This document shows, in pieces, positions 37,822 through 47,655 of a DNA stretch of 55,724 nucleotides. Below the pieces are notes generated by a model. That model searched no databases. It saw only the letters and a list, made by a program, of their open reading frames with translations, and was not told the origin of the DNA. Positions within the stretch are counted from its first letter, which is position 1; the number at the start of each line of letters is the position of its first letter. Made by a program: the position numbers and the translations under genes. The stretch comes from a virus. The stretch covers positions 1-55,724 of IMG/VR virus record IMGVR_UViG_3300030328_002903; one strand, 5' to 3'.

Positions 37822-38090
37822 AGAGAGAAGATATTTTAAAGGAAGCGGAGAGTCTCATCAATGGAGATCGAGCAAAAGATTATGGTGATGCTTATGTTAA
37901 CCACAAAAGGATTGCTGATCTATGGTCGGTTGTCTTGGGTAAAGAAGTAACAGTGAAAGAAGTTGTTCTTTGTATGATTTGCATGAAGGTCGCTCGGTTA
38001 GTTCATATGGATAAGGAGGATTCTTGGATTGATATTTGTGGATATGCAGGATTAGCAGGTGAATTTAGGGGGGATCATGGTAAGGGATAG
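37818..38090 (+). CDS. DUF6378-like phage protein, 90 aa
   Basis: 'ILKEAESLINGDRAKDYGDA' then 'HKRIADLWSVVLGKEVTV' and 'VLCMICMKVARL...DSWIDICGYAGLA' match the DUF6378 pattern, common in phages near DNA polymerase or nucleotide genes. Function unknown. AAGGAGAAG lies before the ATG at 37818. Confidence 0.75.
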   Translation: MKREDILKEAESLINGDRAKDYGDAYVNHKRIADLWSVVLGKEVTVKEVVLCMICMKVARLVHMDKEDSWIDICGYAGLAGEFRGDHGKG

Positions 38091-39984
38091 GAAGGACAAA
38101 AGCACCATATCTTTCATGGAAAGAATGGATATTGATGTGCTTGATAAGGATTGGAATATACCTTGTGTCTTCCCAGACTTAACACAGTATAGGCAAGTCG
38201 CTGTTGATTTGGAAACATGTGATCCTAATATCAAGGATCAAGGTCCGGGATGGGCAAGGAAGGAAGGTTTCATTGTTGGAATAGCTGTAGCGGCAGGAGA
38301 TTATTATGGATACTTTCCTATCCGTCACCAGAATGGACACAACTTAGATCCAAAGATAACGCTTCGTTGGTTTAAGGAACAAATGAAAACTCCTAATGTT
38401 GATAAGATTATGCACAATGCTACCTATGATTTGGGTTGGCTACGAGCCGAAGGGATCGAGGTGCAAGGTAGGATAATCGACACTATGATAACGGGTGCAG
38501 TAGTGGACGAGAACCGATGGTCATATAGCCTAGATAATCTTGGGCGGGATTGGATTAACATGCGTAAGGATGAAAAGTTATTACGTGCTACTGCGAAGGA
38601 TTGGGGGATAGATCCAAAGGCAGAGATGTATGTTCTTCCACCTTCTAAGGTTGGTGCATACGCAGAACAAGATGCCGTGATGACTTTGAAATTGTGGGAA
38701 AGACTAAAGCAGGAACTTGATAAGCAGGACCTCTGGAACATTTGGAAACTAGAAACAAGTCTTATACCTACCATGTTGGATATGAAAACTAATGGAGTAC
38801 CCGTTGACTTAGATAAAGCAGATCAAATTGAAACGTCCTTGGCTAAGAAAGTTAAAGAATTAAAAGCCTGGATAAAGAAAAAAACGAGTATTGATATCAA
38901 ACCCTGGGCAAGCGAGTCAGTTAAGGAAATATTTGAAAGTCTTAATTTACAATATCCAAAGACAGAAGCTGGTGCTCCTTCTTTTACAAAGCAATTTTTA
39001 TCGAATCACCCTCATGAGGTATGTCAGACCATTGTTAAGCTAAGAGAGTTTGATAAAGCCGGGTCTACTTTTATAAAGACTATTAAAAAACATGCCTACA
39101 AAGGACGTATCCATGCAGAGTTTCACCAACTACGAAGTGATGATGGTGGCACTGTAACCGGAAGGTTCTCTTCATCTAACCCTAATCTGCAGCAGATCCC
39201 TGCTCGAGATCCAGACATTAAGAAAATGATACGAGGACTTTTTGTTCCAGAAGAAGGAACCAAGTGGGGGTCTTTCGATTACTCGAGCCAAGAACCAAGG
39301 CTCTTGGTTCATTTCGCTGCGAGTCTTGGCAAAAGAAAACATGAGATGGTAGATAACATTGTAGAAGAATATCAGAATGGAGATGTGGATTTACATCAGA
39401 TGGTAGCTGATTTTGCAGGCATCAGTAGGAAAGAAGCAAAGACGGTAAACCTTGGTATTATGTATGGAATGGGTAAGGGTAAGTTAGCAAATCAACTAGG
39501 TGTATCTATGGAGGAAGCGTCAGAAATATTAGAGACACATAAATCTAAGGTACCTTTTGTTAAGGACTTAGCCAACATAGCATCTAAGCAAGCTGCAGAT
39601 TTTGGAGTGATCCGCACCTTGTTAGGAAGACGTTGCCATTTTCATTTATGGGAACCAAAAACTTTTGGTTATAATAGACCTTTATCTTATGAAGATGCTA
39701 TGAAAGAATATGGACAACCACTTAGAAGAGCCTTTACATACAAGGCTTTGAATAAACTTATTCAAGGTTCGGCGGCAGACCAAACAAAAAAAGCCATGTC
39801 AGATTGTTACAAAGCTGGCCTTGTTCCTATGCTAACAGTGCATGATGAACTATGTTTTTCAGTGCAAAGTAAAGAACAATCTGATACAATAAAAAATATT
39901 ATGGAGAATGGATTGAACGATATATTAAAAGTACCATCTAAAGTAGATGATGTCCTCGCTAATAATTGGGGAGAAGTAGATTAA
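38077..39984 (+). CDS. Family A DNA polymerase with 3'-5' exonuclease, 635 aa
   Basis: The replicative polymerase. Exo I 'VAVDLET' (Asp44, Glu46), Exo II 'HNATYDLGW' (Asn114, Asp118), Exo III 'YAEQD' (Tyr195, Asp199). Polymerase motif A 'FDYSSQEPRLL' (Asp401), motif B 'RKEAKTVNLGIMYG' (Lys455, Tyr463), motif C 'VHDE' (588-591). All catalytic residues are present and there is no DnaJ-like insertion. I use the ATG at 38077 behind AGGGGGG; an in-frame GTG is at 38059. No 5' nuclease domain. Confidence 0.93.
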   Translation: MVRDRKDKSTISFMERMDIDVLDKDWNIPCVFPDLTQYRQVAVDLETCDPNIKDQGPGWARKEGFIVGIAVAAGDYYGYFPIRHQNGHNLDPKITLRWFKEQMKTPNVDKIMHNATYDLGWLRAEGIEVQGRIIDTMITGAVVDENRWSYSLDNLGRDWINMRKDEKLLRATAKDWGIDPKAEMYVLPPSKVGAYAEQDAVMTLKLWERLKQELDKQDLWNIWKLETSLIPTMLDMKTNGVPVDLDKADQIETSLAKKVKELKAWIKKKTSIDIKPWASESVKEIFESLNLQYPKTEAGAPSFTKQFLSNHPHEVCQTIVKLREFDKAGSTFIKTIKKHAYKGRIHAEFHQLRSDDGGTVTGRFSSSNPNLQQIPARDPDIKKMIRGLFVPEEGTKWGSFDYSSQEPRLLVHFAASLGKRKHEMVDNIVEEYQNGDVDLHQMVADFAGISRKEAKTVNLGIMYGMGKGKLANQLGVSMEEASEILETHKSKVPFVKDLANIASKQAADFGVIRTLLGRRCHFHLWEPKTFGYNRPLSYEDAMKEYGQPLRRAFTYKALNKLIQGSAADQTKKAMSDCYKAGLVPMLTVHDELCFSVQSKEQSDTIKNIMENGLNDILKVPSKVDDVLANNWGEVD

Positions 39985-40193
39985 TGGATTTTATGGAAGA
40001 AGATTTTAATTCGGTTGGAATAAAAGAGATGCATCCTTTACAGGTCAGAGCACTTATGGAGTTTATTGGATTAAGTCTTAGTATCGCAGCGGCTAATAAA
40101 AATCCTCATGCTCTTGAGGACGTTAAGCATTGTGCCGATGATCTAATTCATATGCTTGGTGGCAATGGAATCAAGGTAGAGACAAGACACTAG
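39984..40193 (+). CDS. Small protein, 69 aa, last early gene
   Basis: MDFMEEDFNSVGIKEMHPLQ then 'LMEFIGLSLSIAAANKNPHA', an acidic helical protein. It overlaps the polymerase stop as TAATG. Its stop TAG shares the CTAG at 40190-40193 with the stop of the converging late gene. No family recognised. Confidence 0.6.
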   Translation: MDFMEEDFNSVGIKEMHPLQVRALMEFIGLSLSIAAANKNPHALEDVKHCADDLIHMLGGNGIKVETRH

Positions 40194-43100
40194 GCTCTGC
40201 CAAGCCTTTGTGCCAGCTGTATATTCGCAGGATTATTACCTAGTAAATTGGGATTGACCGGTCCCGGTTGCACGTTCATTGATGCAAGGTTCATGTTAAC
40301 AGGAGCAGGAGCCGGGATACTTGATTGAGGTGGATTTGGAGTTAACCCCGGAGGTGGATTTGGAGTTAACCCCGGGGGTGGACTTAGTTCATTTGTTGTG
40401 GGTTCATTTGACATTACTCCAAATTGTCTATCTCTTTGACCTTTTATATAAGACCTAATTTCTTGTCTTGGTAATAAATCTAGTGTTCCGTTTCTTCTCA
40501 TCTCACCAATTTTGTCAGTAGATGGAAAGGGTAATGGAACATATCTTCCTCGCAACAATTCCTTAAATCCAGAAATGTTTTCATCCTTAAATAGCCTTTT
40601 AATTTTTGAATTAGAAAACCCTAGTTTTTTGTAGTCCTGTAATACGTTATAAAATTTATTGTAAACTCTAAACCTATCTTCGTTTGCTTCTATAAAAGTA
40701 TTAAGTAAGTCTGACCTTGTAGTATTAGGTCTTCCAAGTTCTCTATTAAATTTACTTGATGAACTACTTCTTCCAGACGTAAATTCATATCCTTTAAAAG
40801 TTAAACTTGTATCCAACGTTCCTTCTGATTCTGTAATTCCACTAAACGCTCTAGCAAGTTCTTTTGTTAGATCTCTTTCAATTCCTTTTGTATCTACTCT
40901 TGATATACCAAGTTCTTCATTTAAATCTAAAGAATTAACTAATCCTCTAGCAAATCTACTTGCTTGGAATTGACCACTTCTAACATCCACAGGAACTATA
41001 CTTGGGATAAGAGCATCCATCATATGATTAAAACTATTTGCAATTTTTCTACCTGCACTATCTGTGTCTCTATACACTTTAGCACCGGTTACCGTTCGAC
41101 CGCCTCTTCCACCTGCAACGTTTGCTAATGACTTAAGGACTGGAACATTCGTAGTAGGGTCAAGAACATCTCTCAGTTTTGCACCGGCAATAGACTCTTC
41201 TGTAAATGGAGCGAACAATTCAGATAAAGATTCAAACCCTGCCTCTGTTACGATTTGTGCTCCCGGTTTACCAAGCCTTTGGCCTTCATCAAATTTATTT
41301 AATGCAGCAATAATTGTTTTTTCTATTATGTCATAAGGATTTGAATAACTAAAGTTAATGTATCTTGGAGTACCATCTTCGTTACGTCCAGTAGGAATCA
41401 ACCTTGCATTTTTTTCCCAAGGAGGAACACCAGATCTTTGTAAAGCGTCCATTTCTTCCTGTGAAACACCAGAAAGTTCTTGCCCAAGTTTAGTTAATGT
41501 AACGGGCAAAATTGTAGTTGTAGATAAAGCACCTGTTAATCTTCTTAATCCAATTTTTTGTATCTCTACATTAGCGTCTGCAAGTTCGTCTATTCCTCGA
41601 GCTACCGTATTCATTCCTGTTCTTAAAATTTCATAAGGAAAAGCTATAAAGTTACCAACAGGAAGTTTTCTTAAAGCCTTTATAGCTTCAGGTGCAAGGT
41701 TGTAATTAGGTACTGTGTTTCTTACAATTCTTGCAGCCTCATCATCAATAAACTCATTTATAAAATTAGGTTTTGCTTCCTTAATTGGAACACCTGTTTT
41801 CTTTCGGATAAAAGCTGCTTTGTCTTCAGATGACATTTTGTTTAAAGCGTTAGCTAATTTACTTTTTTCAAACTCAAAGTTATATATCTTCCATATGTCA
41901 TCACCACCTTGATACAAGTCTTCAGCTTTTGTACCTACTCCTCTGACAAATTTTCCTATAGGATTATCTGTAATCTTAGATCCAAATTTTCTAGTGGTTG
42001 CCAATCCATCAATAGTAGTTTCTTCTGTATATCCAATACCTTTTTTAATTAAAGATTGAAGTTCTTTTAATTCTGCTTGACTATTAATAACACCTAGTCT
42101 TTGTAGCTTTTGAAGTTCTTCTAATGAGTTTGGTTTACTAAGAATGTTATCATAAACAAGTCTCATTGATTCAAAAAGATTAGCTCCTCTACCTATATTC
42201 CCTTGCATCATAGCAAAGGCAGCAGCAGTTGATACGTTTCGTACCTGTGTTACTGGGGATAAAACTGTTTTTCCATATTGAGCAAAACCTTTAGCTTTTA
42301 AAAACCCACTATATAAAGAACGTGCGGGATTCATAACACCTAAATCACCTAAAACAATCCTTGTTAAATCTTCATATACACGATTAGGCACAGCGTATCC
42401 ATTTAAGGAACCCCAACCAGAGGTTCTTATGTCATCCGCTTCTCCTTTTCTTGTACTAGATCCTTTTGATCCACCTAAAATAGTGTATCCTTCTTCTTCT
42501 AAATCAGCTTTGGCGGCATCGTCCATTCCTTCTGTAGATCTAAACAGTTTAGCTATACCTGGATTTGTTTCAGAAAGTTTTCTTATCTTACCAAAGTAAT
42601 TATCAACAGCTGAAAACTCTGCCAAATCTGCCACTGTAGATACATAGTTTTCTAAAGGGTCATCAACTCTCCCTAACAAAGCTTCTTGATACTTTGTTAA
42701 GTTCTTTCTATCTACAAATAATCCCGGGTTTAATTTAAACTCTGGAGTTCTACCTATATATTCATTTCTTCTTTTTCTATGACGTTTATATTTACGTAAG
42801 AATGCATCGGCAGCTTCTTGAGCTAACTCATCTGTTACTGGGCCATCTCCAATAGGTCTTTTAAGAATTTCTTCTACTGATTTTTTATCTCCTTTAAAAC
42901 CTCTTCTTGCTATTGCAAAAACTTGTTCACTTGGAGTGTAATCAGCATCTTCAAAAACTTGATAACGTTTACGCATGTAAGAACCAAGGTTCGTGCGTAT
43001 AGTTTCTTTTAAACTTTTTTCAGTTTCTTTTACTGGAATAAAATCATTCTTCTTTATGAAATCGCTATCCATAATTTTTTTACTAAGAGAATCAATTTGT

Positions 43101-44191
43101 CCTCTCATTAAATTTAAGTCATTGTGCAATATTTTAGGAATAAATTTAAGAGCTTGCTCTTTTCCTAAAGCATCCGTTGTTAAATACTTATCAATAGTAT
43201 TGAGCATATTTTTCCTAGTTAAAGGAGTACCACTATCTGTGGCTTGAAGACCTTGATCTACAATTTTAGTTAGGTTTTTATCTAGTCTATCTATAATTTG
43301 TTTAGCACCTTTAGCTTCTGCTTCAATAAATCCTTCTATTAAAGATTTAGATTCTCCTATTTCTTGAGGAAGAACACCTCTATATCTTAAATATCCTAAC
43401 GTGTTTCCAAGAGCATTTTCAAAAACATTAGATTCATCAAACCTAACTTTATCTTCTACTGTTTTAAGATAGTCACCAATCTTTGCTCCTCCTGCCTTAA
43501 CGGCACGGGCAGCTTGAGGTAAACCAGGAATATATCCTGCCGCATCAATAGCTTCAGAGGCCGCTGCTCCAATTCCTTTTGCTACAAAAGGTGCAGCGAT
43601 AAGTCCTAATCCACCTTCAAAACCAACTTTTACTTTATTTAAAAGTCTTCTAGATGCTTCTTCATCTCCTTGTAATCCAATGTCCTCTTGCGTGGCTGTC
43701 CAACCACCTTCAAAAAAATCTCCTAGTGTAGTTGTATCGTTGGTAGCAACCACCGCATCTGTAGTTGCCGCTGCTCCTAATTGTCTTGCAAAAGTTCCTA
43801 ACCTTCCTGCCTTACTAGCTGCACCAACAAGTCTAGCTGCTGCTAAACCAGGTAAAACAAACTGTACACCAACTTCACCTATCGCACCCGCTACTCCTTC
43901 TGGATCTATACCCGCTTTGTTTCTAATTTCTTCCCAAAATTCTGTAACATCTGAAGCGTAATCTGTACCACCAAAATAATCTGGAACTAAAGCAGCTGTT
44001 TCTAGAATACCTTGTATCATTTTTATTCCACCAGAGGCTGCTCCCTCTGCAAACTCTTGAACAACACCCTCTGACGTTGGAGGTGGAGTGGGTGAAAGAC
44101 CTTTAGGTGGAGTGGGGAAAAGACCTTCAGGTGGATTAGCACTTAACCCTTCAGGTGGAGTGGGTGAAAGACCCAGAGGTGTTTTAACCAT
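40190..44191 (-). CDS. Large internal virion (ejection) protein, 1333 aa
   Basis: The last gene of the late operon. It has Pro repeats at both ends (N-terminal 'GLSPTPPEGLSANPPEGL' type; C-terminal 'PPPGLTPNPPPGLTPNPP') around a long helical body with hydrophobic glycine-rich parts near residues 90-250 ('VQFVLPGLAAARLVGAASKA'). I find no clear lytic or polymerase domain. Size, position next to three other small-to-mid virion genes and composition fit T7 gp16-like or P22-like ejection proteins that cross the cell envelope with the DNA. Confidence 0.7.
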   Translation of the reverse strand: MVKTPLGLSPTPPEGLSANPPEGLFPTPPKGLSPTPPPTSEGVVQEFAEGAASGGIKMIQGILETAALVPDYFGGTDYASDVTEFWEEIRNKAGIDPEGVAGAIGEVGVQFVLPGLAAARLVGAASKAGRLGTFARQLGAAATTDAVVATNDTTTLGDFFEGGWTATQEDIGLQGDEEASRRLLNKVKVGFEGGLGLIAAPFVAKGIGAAASEAIDAAGYIPGLPQAARAVKAGGAKIGDYLKTVEDKVRFDESNVFENALGNTLGYLRYRGVLPQEIGESKSLIEGFIEAEAKGAKQIIDRLDKNLTKIVDQGLQATDSGTPLTRKNMLNTIDKYLTTDALGKEQALKFIPKILHNDLNLMRGQIDSLSKKIMDSDFIKKNDFIPVKETEKSLKETIRTNLGSYMRKRYQVFEDADYTPSEQVFAIARRGFKGDKKSVEEILKRPIGDGPVTDELAQEAADAFLRKYKRHRKRRNEYIGRTPEFKLNPGLFVDRKNLTKYQEALLGRVDDPLENYVSTVADLAEFSAVDNYFGKIRKLSETNPGIAKLFRSTEGMDDAAKADLEEEGYTILGGSKGSSTRKGEADDIRTSGWGSLNGYAVPNRVYEDLTRIVLGDLGVMNPARSLYSGFLKAKGFAQYGKTVLSPVTQVRNVSTAAAFAMMQGNIGRGANLFESMRLVYDNILSKPNSLEELQKLQRLGVINSQAELKELQSLIKKGIGYTEETTIDGLATTRKFGSKITDNPIGKFVRGVGTKAEDLYQGGDDIWKIYNFEFEKSKLANALNKMSSEDKAAFIRKKTGVPIKEAKPNFINEFIDDEAARIVRNTVPNYNLAPEAIKALRKLPVGNFIAFPYEILRTGMNTVARGIDELADANVEIQKIGLRRLTGALSTTTILPVTLTKLGQELSGVSQEEMDALQRSGVPPWEKNARLIPTGRNEDGTPRYINFSYSNPYDIIEKTIIAALNKFDEGQRLGKPGAQIVTEAGFESLSELFAPFTEESIAGAKLRDVLDPTTNVPVLKSLANVAGGRGGRTVTGAKVYRDTDSAGRKIANSFNHMMDALIPSIVPVDVRSGQFQASRFARGLVNSLDLNEELGISRVDTKGIERDLTKELARAFSGITESEGTLDTSLTFKGYEFTSGRSSSSSKFNRELGRPNTTRSDLLNTFIEANEDRFRVYNKFYNVLQDYKKLGFSNSKIKRLFKDENISGFKELLRGRYVPLPFPSTDKIGEMRRNGTLDLLPRQEIRSYIKGQRDRQFGVMSNEPTTNELSPPPGLTPNPPPGLTPNPPQSSIPAPAPVNMNLASMNVQPGPVNPNLLGNNPANIQLAQRLGRA

Positions 44192-44202
44192 ATGTTATAC
44201 CT

Positions 44203-45261
44203 CTACGTAGTTGTTGGTGGAACGTAAGGATTGCCATCTGCATCTACGTAGTTAGTGCCATCAGTAGAATAAAAAGGTTTACCTGTGCTATCATACATAG
44301 TAATTACATTTTTAGGTTGAGGAGAAGTAGTATCGCTAGGAGTACCTCCTCCTACTGGATATAAAGGTTTAAGCAATCTTTTTGCTTCAGCCATAGCGTC
44401 AGATGCATTATCAAACTGATTAGTAGAAAGTAACTTTTCTGCAAACTGTCTTATAGCATCTGATCTATCTTCTCTAGGAGAAGTACCAGACCTTGTACTT
44501 TTTGAATATTTAGTAGCAAGTTCGGTTGATAACCCTAACAAAATAGCTTTACCAAATCTTTCTGCAAAACTACCGGGATCAGCCATAGCTGTGTTCTTAG
44601 CTACTCGCATAAATTCTGTAGTTAATTCACCAACTGTCATGTTTTTTGGAACAGGTCCAATACTGGTTTCATAATTTTCTTGTATGCTTTTATCGGTAAC
44701 GTCCTCTATTTTGTCTCTTGTATCTTTTTTATCCTTACTGTCATCATTTTTGTCAGTTTCTTCTATATCTTTTAAAGTATCATCTAAAGCTTGTTTTGCT
44801 GCAGTAAGAGTACCAAACTTTTTTAACATATCAGATTTAAAAGCTTGTGCTGGTTTAGTAATATCAACTGTGCCATCAGCTTTAATGGTTGGTTTATTCC
44901 TCCTTCTAAATTTTTCAGTTCCTATAAACTTTTCAAATTTTGGTGAAAAAATTCCATCTTTAGGAGTAGTCATACCTGGCTTAACTTTTGAAAGCAAAGG
45001 ATTTAAACCTTTTGCTATTACATTGCTTGCAAGGTTAGGTACATAATTAAGGGCCGCTTGCCCTAGTCTTACGGCTCCTCCACCCCAAAACTCTTGTGGA
45101 TCTTGTGGAGATGGTTCCATAACCTTTTCTACAATAGGCATTGCCATGTTCATCAACTCTTCAGAGGATGACATGATCCCACCTATTTTATTCAGTTGAT
45201 CCCGAGCAGCACGATCATTACTATTCATAAAAACCATAGTGATTCCACCGTTATTATGCAT
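44203..45261 (-). CDS. Internal virion protein, 352 aa
   Basis: A helical, Lys/Asp-rich protein with 'DDTLKDIEETDKNDDSKDKK' and 'AMAEAKRLLKPLYPVGGG'. It ends 'NYVDADGNPYVPPTTT', sharing the DADGNP unit with the upstream 419-aa protein. The start is coupled by TAATG. Probably a second ejection protein; no enzyme motif seen. Confidence 0.65.
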   Translation of the reverse strand: MHNNGGITMVFMNSNDRAARDQLNKIGGIMSSSEELMNMAMPIVEKVMEPSPQDPQEFWGGGAVRLGQAALNYVPNLASNVIAKGLNPLLSKVKPGMTTPKDGIFSPKFEKFIGTEKFRRRNKPTIKADGTVDITKPAQAFKSDMLKKFGTLTAAKQALDDTLKDIEETDKNDDSKDKKDTRDKIEDVTDKSIQENYETSIGPVPKNMTVGELTTEFMRVAKNTAMADPGSFAERFGKAILLGLSTELATKYSKSTRSGTSPREDRSDAIRQFAEKLLSTNQFDNASDAMAEAKRLLKPLYPVGGGTPSDTTSPQPKNVITMYDSTGKPFYSTDGTNYVDADGNPYVPPTTT

Positions 45262-46520
45262 TATGTCGCTCCACTTCCTTTTGCCTTTTCACCCAATGTG
45301 GGTTTATAAATATTAGCAGCAGTACTAAATACATTTCCTATGGGATTTAGATTGGGTGTATATGTAGCAGCAGAACCAGTAACACCACTAGGAATACCTG
45401 ATACAATATCTCTCATAAATCCAAATCTTGAAAAGGGTTCATAGGCTTCTTCAATTTGTGATGCTCGATCAGCATCGTACTGTGCTTGAAGTTGCTGCTG
45501 TTCTAATGCACCAGTATTAAATAATGCATTAATATCTTTCAACAATGCACCTTGTGCCGACTCTCCTAATGCACCTTGTTGCGTGGCTAACGAGCCTATA
45601 CCTTGTCCTAAACTACCAAACAAGTTCGCTGCATTCTGACCCATCTTAATGGAGTTCTCAAATGCTCTTGATCTAAGTTCACCACCCGTCTTAGCTTTTT
45701 GGGCTTCTACATTTCTTTGAACTTCCTGTTCTGTTACCGCCTGTCGGGAGCCGCCAAACGCACCTGATGCCACCATCTGTGCCCTTTGTCCAATGCCTTC
45801 AATATCACCTGCCCTTTGAATGTCGGCCTGTGTTGTGTCAATAACCTGTTCAACATAAGGATCATAGAATTGTTTATAAGAAGAAGGATCCCCATATCCT
45901 CCACTCATCATTTGCATTGGATTACCATCTGCATCATACATGGTATTTCCTGCAGCATCTGTCTGATAAACAGGATTGCCCTCTGCATCAAAGACAGCTT
46001 TACCTCCAGCTTTCTCAAAGTAAGATCTTCCAAGATCCATTAACCCTTGAGATTTATCGAGATATTCTTGGTATGCTCCCGTACCACCAGTACCTTCTAT
46101 ATAATTACCATCTTCATCATACTTCCCACCCATCATTTCTAAAGCTCGAATCTGTGGATCTGTCATTCCAATAATATCTGGAGGAGCCACTCCACCTAAT
46201 ACTTCTTGAATACGATTACCATACTGGTCTAACTCGTCTTCCATAATCATATTACCATCTGCATCTAGCATAGGATTACCATCTGCATCTAGCTTTGGTA
46301 TTTGTTGATAAATAGGAATAGGATTACCATCTGCATCGAGTACTTGATTACCTTCTGCATCTAATTCAAACTGTGGTTGACCATACAAAGGAGACTCAGC
46401 AGCAATACCCGTAACTTCTCCTGTATCGGGATCTACGTTATAAATATTTGAGAGTAAATCTTTTAGATAGTTTTCTATGTACTCCGGTTGGAGTTGCATA
46501 GTTTTTTGGACTTCACCCAT
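45261..46520 (-). CDS. Internal virion protein with DADGNP repeats, 419 aa
   Basis: The first half has seven or more units such as LDADGNPI, LDADGNPM, DEDGNYI, FDAEGNPV and YDADGNPM, acidic loops that could bind calcium. The second half is helical and Ala/Gly/Gln-rich ('GAFGGSRQAVTEQEVQRNVE', 'QNAANLFGSLGQGIGSLATQ'), typical of ejection proteins. It is coupled to the preceding gene by TAATG. Confidence 0.7.
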   Translation of the reverse strand: MGEVQKTMQLQPEYIENYLKDLLSNIYNVDPDTGEVTGIAAESPLYGQPQFELDAEGNQVLDADGNPIPIYQQIPKLDADGNPMLDADGNMIMEDELDQYGNRIQEVLGGVAPPDIIGMTDPQIRALEMMGGKYDEDGNYIEGTGGTGAYQEYLDKSQGLMDLGRSYFEKAGGKAVFDAEGNPVYQTDAAGNTMYDADGNPMQMMSGGYGDPSSYKQFYDPYVEQVIDTTQADIQRAGDIEGIGQRAQMVASGAFGGSRQAVTEQEVQRNVEAQKAKTGGELRSRAFENSIKMGQNAANLFGSLGQGIGSLATQQGALGESAQGALLKDINALFNTGALEQQQLQAQYDADRASQIEEAYEPFSRFGFMRDIVSGIPSGVTGSAATYTPNLNPIGNVFSTAANIYKPTLGEKAKGSGAT

Positions 46521-47299
46521 TACGCTCTCCCTTCTAACTGATTCATCATTCGATACATCTGGGCAGCACCTCTCGCTCTATCTCCTCCTCCTGCACCTCG
46601 TACAGCATCAGCGGTCATCACAAACTCTCCGTCCGAGAGCCGAGCTTCTTGGACCGGTCCACCATTCTGATAAATCGTTGCGGGTATTGAATCACTTTTC
46701 CCGGTTCCCGGACCTCGGATCAAGCCTCCTTGTGCGACCCTCATGGTTGGCGTGTATCTATAATCAGGAACTGGAGTTCCTTGATAATCTGGATTTCTTT
46801 CTCCCGTAACATACTGCTGTTGTTCTAGTTTAGACCAAGGATTTTTATTCTTAGTCATTTGATTCATAAGCAATCCCGCCATAAGAGCTTGCATTGGGTT
46901 GCCTGTTTGTTGAGATATCATAGTATTAAACAATCCTGCTGCCCCACCTTGCATGGCTCCCGGAATCCCTAATGCTTGACCTAAAGGATTTGATGCCCAA
47001 GATGATCCTGCATTAGCTGCTGGCAGTCCTCTCCCAACAGGAACATTTCCAAAACTCATTTGTCCTTTTGACGAACCTGCTCCTCCTCCACCACCACCCA
47101 TGTTCATCATTTGTGACATTAGGTTAAGTTGGGGGTTTGTATTAAACAAAGTTCCAATCCCACTTTTAAAAGCGTCTTGAAGATTGTTCCCTCCTAAGAG
47201 ACTACCTATAAGAGCACCTCCAGCGGCACCTCCAGGTCCCCCTGTAACAAGTCCAAAGATTGTTCCTATGGTTTCTAATATTCCAGTTTCTTTTGCCAT
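46520..47299 (-). CDS. Internal virion protein, 259 aa
   Basis: A hydrophobic, Gly/Ala/Met-rich N-terminus ('TIFGLVTGGPGGAAGGALIG') and a C-terminal motif 'GLIRGPGTGKSDSIPATIYQ' then 'EARLSDGEFVMTADAVRGAG' and 'RARGAAQMYRMMNQLE'. I recognise this ending from many marine phages. The membrane-like N-terminus suits a pore-forming ejection protein. AAGGAGATG precedes its ATG, in a 62-bp gap without clear promoter. Confidence 0.7.
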   Translation of the reverse strand: MAKETGILETIGTIFGLVTGGPGGAAGGALIGSLLGGNNLQDAFKSGIGTLFNTNPQLNLMSQMMNMGGGGGGAGSSKGQMSFGNVPVGRGLPAANAGSSWASNPLGQALGIPGAMQGGAAGLFNTMISQQTGNPMQALMAGLLMNQMTKNKNPWSKLEQQQYVTGERNPDYQGTPVPDYRYTPTMRVAQGGLIRGPGTGKSDSIPATIYQNGGPVQEARLSDGEFVMTADAVRGAGGGDRARGAAQMYRMMNQLEGRA

Positions 47300-47361
47300 C
47301 TCATCTCCTTTGAACTATAATAACAAAAATTGTTTAAAATTACTATAGTCTTATTATAAAG

Positions 47362-47655
47362 TTAAACTACTACTGTCACCGATCCTACGTTTCCTGTTCC
47401 AATAGAACCTCTAACATGAGGTCTATTACTTAAAGGTATTTTAACAAATCCATCGTGAGCGAACAATCCCCCGTCTTCCAATCCAGAATCATCTGTTTGT
47501 AAATTAGTAAGTACAAAACTAGAAGCTCTACCTTCACCAGGGTTCTGTATTTGATCAAGATATACAGCAAAGTTACGAACTAGTGTGGCAAAATATTGTT
47601 GATCATACTGCCCAGGAGGTATTGGAAAAAAAGGTAATACTAAGTTTCTAGACAT
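47362..47655 (-). CDS. Small virion protein, 97 aa, with C-terminal GNVGSVTV motif
   Basis: MSRNLVLPFFPIPPGQYDQQ then 'YFATLVRNFAVYLDQIQNPG' and an end GSIGTGNVGSVTVVV. The family occurs next to the large hub-like gene in marine phages. Its ending is the same short beta motif as in the fibre and in the 108-aa protein. Overlaps the upstream stop by one base. Confidence 0.65.
   Translation of the reverse strand: MSRNLVLPFFPIPPGQYDQQYFATLVRNFAVYLDQIQNPGEGRASSFVLTNLQTDDSGLEDGGLFAHDGFVKIPLSNRPHVRGSIGTGNVGSVTVVV

Noticed and set aside
38077-39984. HMO-2011-type polymerase with a DnaJ-like insertion
   Set aside because: The 635-aa polymerase has no CxxCxGxG repeats between the exonuclease and polymerase parts, so this key trait is absent.
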